Origin: Streptomyces sp. RPT161
Lineage (GTDB): Bacteria > Actinomycetota > Actinomycetes > Streptomycetales > Streptomycetaceae
NCBI RefSeq assembly: GCF_027533845.1
Contig: NZ_JAPZVN010000005.1
Location: forward strand, 62,001-126,000
Direction of reading: 5' to 3'
DNA length: 64,000 bases
This document shows, one piece after another, positions 17,186 to 25,213 of the stretch (position 1 is its first letter; the number at the start of each line of letters is the position of its first letter). The notes under the pieces are model-generated. The model was not told the DNA's origin. It worked only from the letters and a program-made list of their open reading frames with translations, and made no database searches. Position numbers and translations under genes: made by a program.

Positions 17186-17188
17186 CAG
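17174..17188. promoter_or_regulatory. Cluster operator, site 4
   Basis: CTGACGGTACATCAG, one arm mismatch, within a longer symmetry (AAACTGA...TCAGTTT). TAGTGT follows at 17191-17196, the same offset as the -10 hexamer at 26449, so it may control rightward transcription towards the dehydrogenase at 17311. Confidence 0.75.
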
Positions 17189-17253
17189 TTTAGTGTGGGC
17201 CGCGCAATGTCGTCGTGGCGCACCCCTGTGCGCGTGCTGTCCGGCTCTCTAAC

Positions 17254-17268
17254 ATGACGGTGCGTCAG
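17254..17268. promoter_or_regulatory. Cluster operator, site 5
   Basis: ATGACGGTGCGTCAG, one arm mismatch (A for C at position 1). Second operator in the same divergent region, 80 bp from site 4 and 43 bp before the dehydrogenase start at 17311. Read leftwards it is followed by TAGAGA, so the two sites may serve two overlapping divergent promoters. Confidence 0.75.
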
Positions 17269-17310
17269 TTGATGAGAGTGCTGCGGTGGATCACCTGGAA
17301 GGACCCGCCG

Positions 17311-18549
17311 ATGGATGCCGCGTTCACCGAGGAACAGGACGAGATCCGGCGCACCCTGCGCGACCTGCTGCGCAAGCGGTGTGGCCCGGAGCAGGTAAGG
17401 GCCGCGTGCCGCACACCCGCCGGCTATGACGTGGAAGTTTGGCGAGAGCTGGCCAAGCGGCTCGGGATGCCGGGTTTGGCCCTCCCACCGCGGTACGGGG
17501 GCGTCGGCTGCGGTCCGACCGAGCTGGTGCTGGCGAGCGAGGAGGCCGGCCGGGTGCTGCTGCCCGCTCCGCTGCTGGCCAGCTGCGTGCTGGTGGCACC
17601 GCTTGTCGCGGAGTTGGGCAGCGAGGAGCAGCGGATCGGTTACCTGCCGCGCATCGCGGCGGGCGAGCTGACGGCCGCACTGGCCGCTCCCGGCCCGCTG
17701 AGCGCCGTTCTCGGGCTGACCGGTCCGAACCACGGCCCCTGGTCCGGGGGCGGCCGAGCCGGCGGCGTACAGGCCCGGCAGCTCGCCGACGGCTGGCGGC
17801 TCTACGGTCAGGTGGACCAGGTGCTGGACGGGCACAGCGCTGGGCTGCTGCTGGTCGCCGCGCATACCGGCGGCTACGTGCGGGGCCGGACTCACCTGTT
17901 CATGGTGGACGCGGGGGCGTCCGGACTGACCCGCACCCGGCTCACCACGCTTGATGAGACCCGTCCGCAGGCCCGCGTGGAGCTGCGCGACGTGGCCGGC
18001 GTGCCCCTGGGCGGAGCGGCCGCGCCGGCGCCGGACGAGCTGATGGCGGCACTGGTGCGCACCGGCGGGCTCGCCGCGGCCGTGCTGGCCGCTCAGGCGG
18101 TGGGCGCGGCGGACTTCGCGCTGTCCAGCACGGTGGCGTATCTGCGGGTGAGAGAGCAGTTCGGACGGCCCGTCGGATCGTTCCAGGCAGTCAAACACCG
18201 CCTCGCCGACGGCTATGTGCGAGTGCAGGCGGCACGTTCCGCCGCGTACTACGCCGCCTGGGCGGTGGGCCGCGAGGGCCCGGTCGACGGCGGCGGTATG
18301 GAGGACGACATCGGTGTCGTCGGTCCACTGGCGCTCGCGCAGGCGCTGGAGACGCTGAACCAGGTGGCCGCGGAGTCGATCCAGCTCCATGGTGGGATCG
18401 GCTTCACCTGGGAGCACCACGCGCATCTGTACTTCAAGCGGGCCGCCGCCGATGAGTTGATCTTCGGTCCGGTACACCGGCTGCGGGCGCGGGCCGCGCG
18501 GCGTGCCGGGTTGTTCGGTTCCACTGTTGCCGAGGGGGCGGTCGCGTGA
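17311..18549 (+). CDS. Acyl-CoA dehydrogenase, FadE family (non-catalytic-type)
   Basis: 412 residues from ATG 17311, chosen because GGAAGGA lies 8 bp upstream and the family start AFTEEQDEIRRTLRDLL follows; the longer frame from 17215 would run through operator site 5. It has the FadE domain order, YLRVREQFGRPVGSFQAVKHRLAD and SIQLHGGIGFTWEHHAHLYFKRA near the end. The middle beta domain is diverged (no SEPxAGSD motif), as in the partner subunits of heteromeric steroid acyl-CoA dehydrogenases. No full-length FadE is adjacent, so its partner would come from another operon of the cluster. Overlaps the next gene (TGATG). Confidence 0.84.
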   Translation: MDAAFTEEQDEIRRTLRDLLRKRCGPEQVRAACRTPAGYDVEVWRELAKRLGMPGLALPPRYGGVGCGPTELVLASEEAGRVLLPAPLLASCVLVAPLVAELGSEEQRIGYLPRIAAGELTAALAAPGPLSAVLGLTGPNHGPWSGGGRAGGVQARQLADGWRLYGQVDQVLDGHSAGLLLVAAHTGGYVRGRTHLFMVDAGASGLTRTRLTTLDETRPQARVELRDVAGVPLGGAAAPAPDELMAALVRTGGLAAAVLAAQAVGAADFALSSTVAYLRVREQFGRPVGSFQAVKHRLADGYVRVQAARSAAYYAAWAVGREGPVDGGGMEDDIGVVGPLALAQALETLNQVAAESIQLHGGIGFTWEHHAHLYFKRAAADELIFGPVHRLRARAARRAGLFGSTVAEGAVA

Positions 18550-19028
18550 TGGCGTCAGGTGCGGTCCGGCGGATCGCTCAGGAGGTCTCGTCCAGCCGGG
18601 CGTTCGCGAAGGTGGCGCCGCATGTCCTCCCGGCGCTGGATCGGCTGGTCCATCGGCTGACCGGCGGCAAGGTGCTGCTGGGCACCCGGATGCTGCCGAG
18701 CGTGGTCCTGACCTCCACAGGGGCGCGCAGCGGGCAGCCGCGGCAGACCCCGTTGGCCTGCATGCCCGTCAAGGACGGCACGTTTGTGCTGGTGGGCAGC
18801 AACTTCGGGCGACCGGATCACCCAGCCTGGACGGGCAACCTGATCAGGAATCCGAGCGCTCGCATCAGCTGGAAGGGCCGCGATATCCCGGTCACGGCCG
18901 CGTTGCTCGAAGGCGCCGAGCGTGCGCGGGTGTGGGAGGCGGTGGTGCGCTTCTGGCCGCCGTACGCGAAGTACGCGGCGCGGGTGGAGCGGGAGATCCG
19001 GCTGTTCCGGGTCACTCCGCGCGACTGA
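18549..19028 (+). CDS. Deazaflavin (F420)-dependent nitroreductase family protein
   Basis: 159 residues, ATG overlapping the upstream stop by one base. Matches the split beta-barrel Ddn/F420-binding family: RLTGGKVLLGTRMLPSVVLTSTGARSGQPRQTPLACMPVKDG, then GSNFGRPDHPAWTGNLIRNPSARISWKGRDIPV. Family members use reduced F420 (or flavin) to reduce double bonds or quinone-like substrates. fbiC, for the F420 chromophore, lies 30 kb away, and three luciferase-like genes of F420 type are in the window. Translational coupling to a FadE suggests it reduces an enone in the same pathway (inference). Confidence 0.82.
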   Translation: MASGAVRRIAQEVSSSRAFAKVAPHVLPALDRLVHRLTGGKVLLGTRMLPSVVLTSTGARSGQPRQTPLACMPVKDGTFVLVGSNFGRPDHPAWTGNLIRNPSARISWKGRDIPVTAALLEGAERARVWEAVVRFWPPYAKYAARVEREIRLFRVTPRD

Positions 19029-19069
19029 CCGAGCGCCACCTGGAGCGGGGGGCGGACGCCCGTACGCCG

Positions 19070-19120
19070 ACGCGGGCGCCGGACCGGCTACCTCCCCCGA
19101 GGGCCGGCCGACGCCCGCGT
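19070..19120 (+). terminator. Long imperfect hairpin, likely terminator
   Basis: ACGCGGGCG at 19070-19078 pairs with CGCCCGCGT at 19112-19120, with further GC pairing inside. It lies between the end of the FadE/nitroreductase operon and the convergent tetR gene end at 19194, so it could stop either. No T-run, as usual in high-GC actinobacteria. Confidence 0.55.
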
Positions 19121-19193
19121 CAATGCCTGGCAGGACGTGGCAGGACGAACTGGCGACACGGCGCTGAGCCGCCGCCGAATGGTGCCGGAGCTG

Positions 19194-19841
19194 TTACTTG
19201 GTCGGCTTCTTACCGGTCACACCCAGGTGTACCAGGAGCGCCAGGTTGGGCTTGAGCTCAGCCTGCTTGACGCCCCAGGACTGGAAGCCCTTCTGGTGCG
19301 CGGCCACCGCGGCGAGCATCGCGACCAGCGAACCGGCGATCGCCGCCGGGTTGACCCACTTGTCGACCCGGCCCTTGTCCTGAAGCTCCTTGATGGAGTC
19401 GGTGAGGGAGTTGGTGACGGCGTTGAGGATCTTCATACGGATCTTGTAGAACCGTTTGTCCCCTTCCGCCGCGCCAAGGTCGACGACGCGCAGAATGGCG
19501 TCGTTCTTACGCCAGAAGGAAAGGAACCCGTCCACCAGGTCTTCCGCGGCGGCCCAGGCGGGTTTGCCCGCCCAGGTGCGTCCCGCGACCAGATCGGTGA
19601 GGGTCGCCCCTTCCTTGGCCATCTCCTCGGCGAGTTCGAGGACCGCGCCCTCGACATCGGGGAAGTACTGGTAAAACGTTGCGGGGGAGGTACCCGCCAT
19701 CCGGGCGACGTCGATGACCTTGACGTCCCGGTACGGCGAAGTGCTGAGCATCTCGCTGAGGCATTCGAGCAGCTTCTGCCGCGTCGCCTGCCCGCGGCGC
19801 CCTGCAACTCGGCCGTCGACGGTGCGAACTTGTCCTGTCAT
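19194..19841 (-). CDS. TetR-family regulator, probable local regulator of the cluster
   Basis: 215 residues. N-terminal TetR DNA-binding domain: RGQATRQKLLECLSEML, then helix-turn-helix VIDVARMAGTSPATFYQYFP (residues 42-61). The helical C-terminal half should bind a ligand, probably a CoA thioester as in other steroid regulators (inference). It does not resemble KstR or KstR2, so the steroid-ring genes here are under a different regulator. It is the second gene of an operon with the SDR at 19846, and operator site 6 lies upstream of that operon, which implies autoregulation. A near-operator (CTGTCATGCCGTCAG, 19835-19849) overlaps its start codon. Confidence 0.85.
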   Translation of the reverse strand: MTGQVRTVDGRVAGRRGQATRQKLLECLSEMLSTSPYRDVKVIDVARMAGTSPATFYQYFPDVEGAVLELAEEMAKEGATLTDLVAGRTWAGKPAWAAAEDLVDGFLSFWRKNDAILRVVDLGAAEGDKRFYKIRMKILNAVTNSLTDSIKELQDKGRVDKWVNPAAIAGSLVAMLAAVAAHQKGFQSWGVKQAELKPNLALLVHLGVTGKKPTK

Positions 19842-19845
19842 GCCG

Positions 19846-20646
19846 TCAGTTTACCTTCGGGTGATCAGTGCGCGATTCGGCTGCGTACAAATGGGGAGGG
19901 CGCTCTCCACCGCCGTGAATGTGCAGGTCAGCGCCGGTTATATAGCGCGCGCCCGGTGATGCCAGAAAGAGCACCGGATCCGCGATCTCGTCAGGGTGGG
20001 CCAGTCGGCCCATGGGGATCGCGGCTGTCAGCGCCCGCCGGGCGGACTCGTCCCCGTAGTGGTCGAGGGCGGCGTCCGTCGCGGCGCCGGTGCTGTCCTC
20101 CGTCAGGACGAGGCCCACGACCAGGCAGTTCACCCGGACCTTCGGCGCCCATTCGGCGGCCAGGGAGCGGGTGAGCGAGGACAGGCCGGCCTTGGCCGCT
20201 CCATAGGCGGCGGTCCCGGGGGAGGGGCGGACACCGCTGACACTGCCGATGTTGACGATGGATCCGCCACCGGGCTGCTCGCGCATGATCAGGTGCGCCG
20301 CCTGCGCGCAGTACAGCGGCGCCAGCAGGTTCAGCTCGATGATGGCGCGGGAGAACCGCGGGGAAGCGGTGGCCGCCTCCACGTACGGGGAGCCGCCCGC
20401 GTTGTTGACCAGCAGATCGAGCCGCCCGTACGCGGCGCGCAACCGGTCGAACAGCGTGCTGACGGCCTCCGGGTCCCGTACGTCGGCCTGGTGGAAGGCG
20501 ATGCCCTCCGGCAGCGCCTCCGGTTTCCCACGGGCGCAGACGGCGACCTCGGCGCCCGCCGCCCGCAACCGCTCGGCGATCGCCCGGCCGATGCCGCGGG
20601 TGCCGCCTGTCACGAGCGCGACTTGCCCTTCCAGGCCATCTGTCAT
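19846..20646 (-). CDS. Steroid C/D-ring cluster SDR (Rv3549c-like)
   Basis: 266 residues. Classic SDR: TGGTRGIG (residues 13-20), VNNAG, Ser135 and Tyr148/Lys152 (YGAAK). The segments NLLAPLYCAQAAHLIM and NIGSVSGVRPSPGTAAYGAAKAGL resemble the SDR encoded next to echA20 in mycobacterial KstR2 regulons (from memory, not searched). Probably NAD(P)-dependent 3-hydroxyacyl-CoA or ring-hydroxyl dehydrogenase acting after ring opening. Its stop codon lies 4 bp before the tetR start, and it is divergent from echA20-ipdABC across operator site 6. Confidence 0.82.
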   Translation of the reverse strand: MTDGLEGQVALVTGGTRGIGRAIAERLRAAGAEVAVCARGKPEALPEGIAFHQADVRDPEAVSTLFDRLRAAYGRLDLLVNNAGGSPYVEAATASPRFSRAIIELNLLAPLYCAQAAHLIMREQPGGGSIVNIGSVSGVRPSPGTAAYGAAKAGLSSLTRSLAAEWAPKVRVNCLVVGLVLTEDSTGAATDAALDHYGDESARRALTAAIPMGRLAHPDEIADPVLFLASPGARYITGADLHIHGGGERPPHLYAAESRTDHPKVN

Positions 20647-20668
20647 GTCGGCTATCGTGCCAGAGGAG

Positions 20669-20683
20669 CTGACGGAGTGTCAG
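20669..20683. promoter_or_regulatory. Cluster operator, site 6
   Basis: CTGACGGAGTGTCAG, perfect arms. It sits between the SDR-tetR operon (start 20646, leftward) and echA20-ipdABC (start 20716, rightward). TAGGTT at 20686-20691 is a possible -10 for the rightward operon, at the same offset as at 26449. Its location makes it the likely autoregulatory site. Confidence 0.82.
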
Positions 20684-20715
20684 GTTAGGTTCAAGTGCGC
20701 GTGGAGGAAGGGCTG

Positions 20716-21516
20716 ATGGCGATACGGGTGGTGCGCCAGGCAGCGGGCATCGCGGAGGTGGTGATCGACGCTCCGCCGGTCAACGCGCTTGAGGTGTCAG
20801 GGTGGTTTGAACTCGCCGACACACTTAACGCGCAGGGATCGCAACCCGGCACAAGTGCGCTGGTTCTGCGTGCCGAAGGCCGGGGCTTCTGCGCGGGCGT
20901 CGACATCAAGGAAATGCGGCGCCCACCGCACGGCGGTGCGGGGGCCTACGACGCACTGCTCGGCGCCAACGCCGGTTGCGCCGCGGCCTTTGCGGCGGTG
21001 TACGACTGCCCGGTGCCGGTGATCGCCGCGGTACACGGCTTCTGCCTGGGCGGTGGGGTGGGGCTGGTGGGCAACGCGGACATCGTGATCGCCTCGCACG
21101 ACGCCTACCTGGGGCTGCCCGAGGTCGACCGCGGCGCCTTGGGCGCGGCCACACATCTGGCCCGGCTGGTGCCGCAGCAGCGGATGCGGCACATGGTCTA
21201 CACCGCCGAGCACGCCACCGCCGACGAACTGCACGGCTACGGCTCGGTGCTCGCGGTCGTCGACCGCGAGCGGCTGCGCGAGACCGCCCTGGCCGTCGCC
21301 GCGCGCATCGCCACCAAGGACGTGGTCGTCATCCGCGCCGCCAAGCAGTCCCTGAACGGCATCGACCCCGTCGACGTCAAACGCTCCTACCGCTACGAGC
21401 AGGGCTTCACCTTCGAGCTGAACCTGACCGGCGTCAGCGACCGGCTGCGCGACGACTTCGGTCGGAGCGACGGCACCCCGGACCGGAACAGCGCGGCACA
21501 AGGGGAGGGCACATGA
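20716..21516 (+). CDS. echA20: Steroid ring-D opening hydrolase EchA20
   Basis: 266 residues from ATG 20716 with GGAGGAAGG 4 bp upstream; GTG at 20695 is rejected. Crotonase fold matching EchA20 throughout: DAPPVNAL, AEGRGFCAGVDIKEM, VPVIAAVHGFCLGGGVGLVGNADIVIAS, LPEVDRGALGAATHL, and YRYEQGFTFELNLTGVSD. EchA20 is not a simple hydratase: in Mycobacterium and Rhodococcus it hydrolyses ring D of the bicyclic CoA thioester HIEC-CoA. Overlaps ipdA by ATGA; gene order echA20-ipdA-ipdB-ipdC is the same as in Mycobacterium tuberculosis. Confidence 0.9.
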   Translation: MAIRVVRQAAGIAEVVIDAPPVNALEVSGWFELADTLNAQGSQPGTSALVLRAEGRGFCAGVDIKEMRRPPHGGAGAYDALLGANAGCAAAFAAVYDCPVPVIAAVHGFCLGGGVGLVGNADIVIASHDAYLGLPEVDRGALGAATHLARLVPQQRMRHMVYTAEHATADELHGYGSVLAVVDRERLRETALAVAARIATKDVVVIRAAKQSLNGIDPVDVKRSYRYEQGFTFELNLTGVSDRLRDDFGRSDGTPDRNSAAQGEGT

Positions 21517-22403
21517 CGGAGAAGCGGATGACCGCAGACGAGGCCGTCTCGCGCATCGAGGACGGCATGACGGTCGGCGTCGGCGGCTGGGGATCGCGCC
21601 GCAAGCCCATGGCGCTGGTGCGCGCCCTGCTGCGCTCCCCGGTCAAGGACCTGACCGTCGTCTCCTACGGCGGCCCCGACGTAGGACTGCTGTGCGCCGC
21701 GGGCAAGGTCCGCAAGGCCGTCTACGGATTCGTGTCCCTGGACTCGATACCCCTGGAACCCCACTTCCGGGCGGCCCGGGAATCGGGTGCGGTGCAGGCC
21801 CTGGAACTGGACGAAGGCATGTTCCTGGCCGGTCTGCGAGCGGCGGCGCTACGGCTGCCGTTCATGCCGGTGCGCGGTGGGATCGGCTCGGACGTGCCGC
21901 GCAACGCCCCCTTCCTGCGCACCGTCACCGACCCGTACGGAAGCGGCGACGAGGTGATGGCCGCTCCGCCGCTGGAACTGGACGTCGCCCTGGTGCACGC
22001 CAACCTGGCCGATCCACGCGGCAACGCGGCGCTCACCGGGCCCGACCAGTACTTCGACGACCTGTTCTGCCTGGCCGCGAAAACCTCCTATGTATCGGCC
22101 GAACGCGTTCTGCCGACCGCTGATCTGCGGCGGGCGGCGGGCTGTCTGCACGCCCTGGTCGTCCACCGGTATCTGACGGCGGGCGTGGTCGAGGCACCGC
22201 GCGGCGCGCACTTCACCGAGTGCCCACCGCAGTACGGGCGTGACGAGGCGTTCCAGCAGGCGTACGCGCGGGCCGCGGCGGACCCGCGGGAGTGGGCCGC
22301 CTTCGCCGACCGCTTCCTCGACCAGCCTGACGAGGCGTCGTATCAACAGGCTGTGGACGAGTTCCACGCCGCGCGAGCAGACCGTGCGGGAGGCGCCCGG
22401 TGA
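21513..22403 (+). CDS. ipdA: Ring-C hydrolase alpha subunit IpdA (CoA-transferase fold)
   Basis: 296 residues; start ATG 21513 inside the echA20 stop. Class I CoA-transferase fold, matching IpdA: MTEKRMTADEAV, GVGGWGSRRKPMALVRALLRS, VVSYGGPDVGLLCAAGKV, and GAHFTECPPQYGRDEAFQ. IpdAB hydrolytically opens the last steroid ring (ring C) of COCHEA-CoA and is not a true CoA transferase. Glu101 in the ELDEGM segment is the likely counterpart of the Glu reported essential in IpdA (inference). Works with IpdB, whose gene overlaps by GTGA. Confidence 0.92.
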   Translation: MTEKRMTADEAVSRIEDGMTVGVGGWGSRRKPMALVRALLRSPVKDLTVVSYGGPDVGLLCAAGKVRKAVYGFVSLDSIPLEPHFRAARESGAVQALELDEGMFLAGLRAAALRLPFMPVRGGIGSDVPRNAPFLRTVTDPYGSGDEVMAAPPLELDVALVHANLADPRGNAALTGPDQYFDDLFCLAAKTSYVSAERVLPTADLRRAAGCLHALVVHRYLTAGVVEAPRGAHFTECPPQYGRDEAFQQAYARAAADPREWAAFADRFLDQPDEASYQQAVDEFHAARADRAGGAR

Positions 22404-23194
22404 TCACCACCGCGACCCGCGCCGAGGTCTGCGTCGCCGCCTGCGCGCGGGCCTGGCACGGCGACGGCGAGATCCTCGCCAGCCCCATGGGCACGGTGCC
22501 GACCATCGGCGCCCGTCTGGCCCGCGCCACGGTCGCGCCTGACCTGGTGCTCACCGACGGCCTTGCCCAGATCATCGACGGTGACGTCGCCCTGGGCGCA
22601 CCGACCGCCGACCTGACCGTGGAGGGCTGGCTGCCGTACCGCGCGGTGCTCGACCTGCTGGCGAGCGGGCGCCGCCACGTGATGATGGGACCGGCACAGA
22701 TCGACGCGTACGGAAACGCCAACATCTCGTGCGTCGGTGACTGGGAGCGTCCCAAACGCCAGCTCCTCGGCGCCCGTGGCGCCCCGGGTAACACCGTCAA
22801 CCACGCCACCAGCTACTGGGTGCCGCGGCACAGTCGCCGAGTCCTCACCTCCCGTGTCGACGTCGTGTGCGGCGTCGGCAACGACCGGGCCGCCGCACTG
22901 CCCGGCCCCGCGGCCCGCTTCCACGATCTGCGGCAGGTCATTACCAACCTGTGCGTACTGGACTTCGACACCGGCGACGGGCGGATGAGGCTGGTCTCGG
23001 TGCATCCCGGCGTGACGGTCGCGGAAGTTGTCGAGGCGACAGGTTTCGATCTGGTCGGCCCAGAAGGCGCGGGGGAGGCGTTGACGGGAGGCGTTGACGT
23101 ACCCACCACTCCCGCCCCCACTACGCAGGAACTGCGCCTCATCCGCGATGTCCTCGATCCGCGCTCGCTGCGCGACCGCGAGGTTCCGGCATGA
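22400..23194 (+). CDS. ipdB: Ring-C hydrolase beta subunit IpdB
   Basis: 264 residues from GTG 22400, overlapping ipdA by 4 bp. It matches IpdB: TRAEVCVAACARAW, ASPMGTVPTIGARLARAT, APDLVLTDGLAQ, RRHVMMGPAQIDAYGNANIS, RGAPGNTVNHATSYWVPRHS, and the end IRDVLDPRSLRDREV. It forms the hetero-oligomer with IpdA that opens steroid ring C. The string RGAPGNTVNHATSYW replaces the nucleophilic-Glu motif of ordinary CoA transferases, in keeping with the hydrolase role. Confidence 0.92.
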   Translation: MITTATRAEVCVAACARAWHGDGEILASPMGTVPTIGARLARATVAPDLVLTDGLAQIIDGDVALGAPTADLTVEGWLPYRAVLDLLASGRRHVMMGPAQIDAYGNANISCVGDWERPKRQLLGARGAPGNTVNHATSYWVPRHSRRVLTSRVDVVCGVGNDRAAALPGPAARFHDLRQVITNLCVLDFDTGDGRMRLVSVHPGVTVAEVVEATGFDLVGPEGAGEALTGGVDVPTTPAPTTQELRLIRDVLDPRSLRDREVPA

Positions 23195-24264
23195 CACTGC
23201 GCACTCGGCTGACCGCCCTGGTCGGCATCGACCACCCGATCATGCAGACCGGTATGGGGTACGTGGCCTATCCACGGCTGGTCGCCGCCACCGCCCGCGC
23301 GGGCGCCCTGGGTGTCCTCGCCTCGGCGACCATGGCATACGACGAACTGGAGGCCGCGATCGACGAGGTGAAGGCGGCGGCACCGGACCGCCCCTTCGGC
23401 GTCAACCTACGGGCCGACGCCCCCGACGCCGCCGAGCGGATCGACCTCATGGGCCGCGAAGGCGTCCGGGTCGCCTCGTTCGCGCAGGCGCCCAGCCGCG
23501 ACCTGATCAAGCGGGCGCACGACCACGGCATGATCGTGATCCCCTCGGTCGGCGCCAGACGGCACGCCGAGAAGGTGGCCGAGTGGGGAGTGGACGCGGT
23601 CGTCGCCCAAGGCGGCGAGGGCGGCGGCCACACCGGACCCGTACCCACGACCCTGCTGCTGCCGCAGGTCCTGGATACCCTCGCGGGCTCGTCCGTCGCC
23701 GTCATCGCGGCGGGCGGGTTCTTCGACGGCCGGGGCCTGGCAGCCGCCCTGGCCTACGGCGCGGACGGCGTCGCGATGGGCACCCGCTTCCTGCTCACTT
23801 CGGACGCCCCGGTGCCACGCTCGATCCAGGGCCGCTATCTGTCCGCGGATGTCACCGGGACGACGGTGACACGTGAGGTGGACGGTGTGCCGCACCGGGT
23901 GCTGAACACCGACTTCGTGGCCTCTTTGACGCGCGGTGGACCACTGGCCCGCTATCCGCGAGCCGTGGGCAACGCGCTGCGCTTCGCGCGGATGACCGGA
24001 ACTCCGTTGCGCGCGATGCTGCGCGAGGGCCGGGCGATCCGCGAGGCCCGCGGGCTGAGCTGGCCGCAGGTGCTGATGGCGGCCAACACCCCGGTACTGC
24101 TGCGCGCCGCAATGGTGGACGGCCGCGCCGACCTCGGCGTCATGGCCTCCGGGCAGGTGGTGGGAGTCATCGACGACCTGCCGTCCTGCGCCGAGTTGGT
24201 CCGCCGGGTGGCCGCCGAGGCGGAGGAGCGACTGACCGCCGTCCACAGCCTCGCCATGCGCTGA
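23191..24264 (+). CDS. ipdC: FMN-dependent oxidoreductase IpdC (nitronate-monooxygenase fold)
   Basis: 357 residues, ATGA overlap with ipdB. Match to IpdC along its length: LVGIDHPIMQTGMG, LGVLASATMAYDEL, FGVNLRADAPDAAERIDLM, VVAQGGEGGGHTGPV, VIAAGGFFDGRGLAAALAYGADGVAMGTRFL, and LTWSQVLMAANTP-like block near 330. TIM-barrel flavoprotein of the NMO/2-nitropropane dioxygenase family. In steroid degradation IpdC acts on C/D-ring CoA intermediates before EchA20 hydrolysis. Last gene of the operon; the ferredoxin gene (fdxB) that follows ipdC in mycobacteria is absent. Confidence 0.9.
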   Translation: MTLRTRLTALVGIDHPIMQTGMGYVAYPRLVAATARAGALGVLASATMAYDELEAAIDEVKAAAPDRPFGVNLRADAPDAAERIDLMGREGVRVASFAQAPSRDLIKRAHDHGMIVIPSVGARRHAEKVAEWGVDAVVAQGGEGGGHTGPVPTTLLLPQVLDTLAGSSVAVIAAGGFFDGRGLAAALAYGADGVAMGTRFLLTSDAPVPRSIQGRYLSADVTGTTVTREVDGVPHRVLNTDFVASLTRGGPLARYPRAVGNALRFARMTGTPLRAMLREGRAIREARGLSWPQVLMAANTPVLLRAAMVDGRADLGVMASGQVVGVIDDLPSCAELVRRVAAEAEERLTAVHSLAMR

Positions 24265-24283
24265 TCTGGTCATCGGATCCGCG

Positions 24284-24292
24284 TTATCCACA
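24284..24292. other. Perfect DnaA-box sequence in an intergenic gap
   Basis: TTATCCACA, the canonical 9-bp DnaA recognition sequence, lies between ipdC and the VOC gene. A single box does not make an origin; it may be chance or a regulatory or titration site. Confidence 0.4.
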
Positions 24293-24368
24293 GGGCGGGC
24301 GGAAGCCGTGCGGCCGGGCTAGCGTGGCCAACGAGACGACATCCCACCGCACGGGAGGACTCAGGGCC

Positions 24369-25160
24369 ATGTCTGCGTTCGCGGTAGGTGCCCCTTGCTG
24401 GGTGGATGCGATGCTTCCGGACGTGGCGGCGGGCAAGCGCTTCTACGGGGAACTGCTGGGCTGGACATTCGAGGACGGCGGCGCACCGGGCACCTCGTAC
24501 AGTCTGGCGCTGCACGACGGAGGCTACGTCGCGGCGCTCATTCCCAAGCTCGACGGACGCATGCCGACCACGTGGACGGTGTACTTCGCGTCGGATGACG
24601 TGTTCAGGACCGCCGAGGCGATACGCGAGGCGGGCGGCCAGATCGTGACGGGCCCGGGACGGGTCGGCGACTTCGGCACGATGGTGATCGCCGCCGATCC
24701 CAGCGGTGCGGTCTTCGGCGTGTGGCAGGGCGGCACGCACCACGGCTTCGACAAGCGGGACGAAGCCGGGGCCTTCGGCTGGACGGAGCTGTACACACGG
24801 GAGAAGGACGCGGTCGACTCCTTCTACCGAAGGGTGTTCGGCTATGACACCGAGCAGATAGGCGAGGCGGGCGGCGACTTCGACTACGAGGTGTGGACGC
24901 TCAAGCGGGGCTCCGAGATCCAGTACGTCGGAGGACGGCGGCAGATGGGGCCGGACTTCCCGGCCGGGCTGCCCGCGCACTTCACGGTCTACTTCGTGGT
25001 CGACGACTGCGACACCACGGTGGCCACCGTACGGAAGCTCGGCGGCAAGGTCAGCACGGAGCCGCGGGACAGCCCGCACGGCCGTTGGGCCTCGGTCATA
25101 GACGACCAGGGCGCGCACTTCACGGTCATCGACATCGCGACGAAGACAGGGGAGGGGTAG
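24369..25160 (+). CDS. Two-domain VOC (glyoxalase-fold) protein
   Basis: 263 residues from ATG 24369; GGGAGG lies about 10 bp upstream. Two tandem VOC domains: residues ~7-118 (PCWVDAMLPDVAAGKRFYGELLGWTF ... GVWQG) and ~126-258 (GWTELYTREKDAVDSFYRRVFGYDT ... HFTVID). Streptomyces have many such proteins; members bind metals, antibiotics or small ligands. It lies between ipdC and fadA6 with no operator nearby, and its promoter region carries a DnaA-box-like sequence. It is probably not part of the catabolic regulon. Function unknown. Confidence 0.8.
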   Translation: MSAFAVGAPCWVDAMLPDVAAGKRFYGELLGWTFEDGGAPGTSYSLALHDGGYVAALIPKLDGRMPTTWTVYFASDDVFRTAEAIREAGGQIVTGPGRVGDFGTMVIAADPSGAVFGVWQGGTHHGFDKRDEAGAFGWTELYTREKDAVDSFYRRVFGYDTEQIGEAGGDFDYEVWTLKRGSEIQYVGGRRQMGPDFPAGLPAHFTVYFVVDDCDTTVATVRKLGGKVSTEPRDSPHGRWASVIDDQGAHFTVIDIATKTGEG

Positions 25161-25213
25161 AGGGCTTCGCCGGAGCAATCAGCTTGTGTGCGAGGGTGGT
25201 TGGGAACCTGCAG

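Noticed and set aside
19835-19849. CTGTCATGCCGTCAG at the tetR start counted as a twelfth operator
   Set aside because: It lies in coding sequence at an operon junction and has an arm mismatch; kept only as a near-site.
24284-24292. Replication origin
   Set aside because: Single DnaA box, no cluster of boxes and no dnaA/dnaN neighbours.
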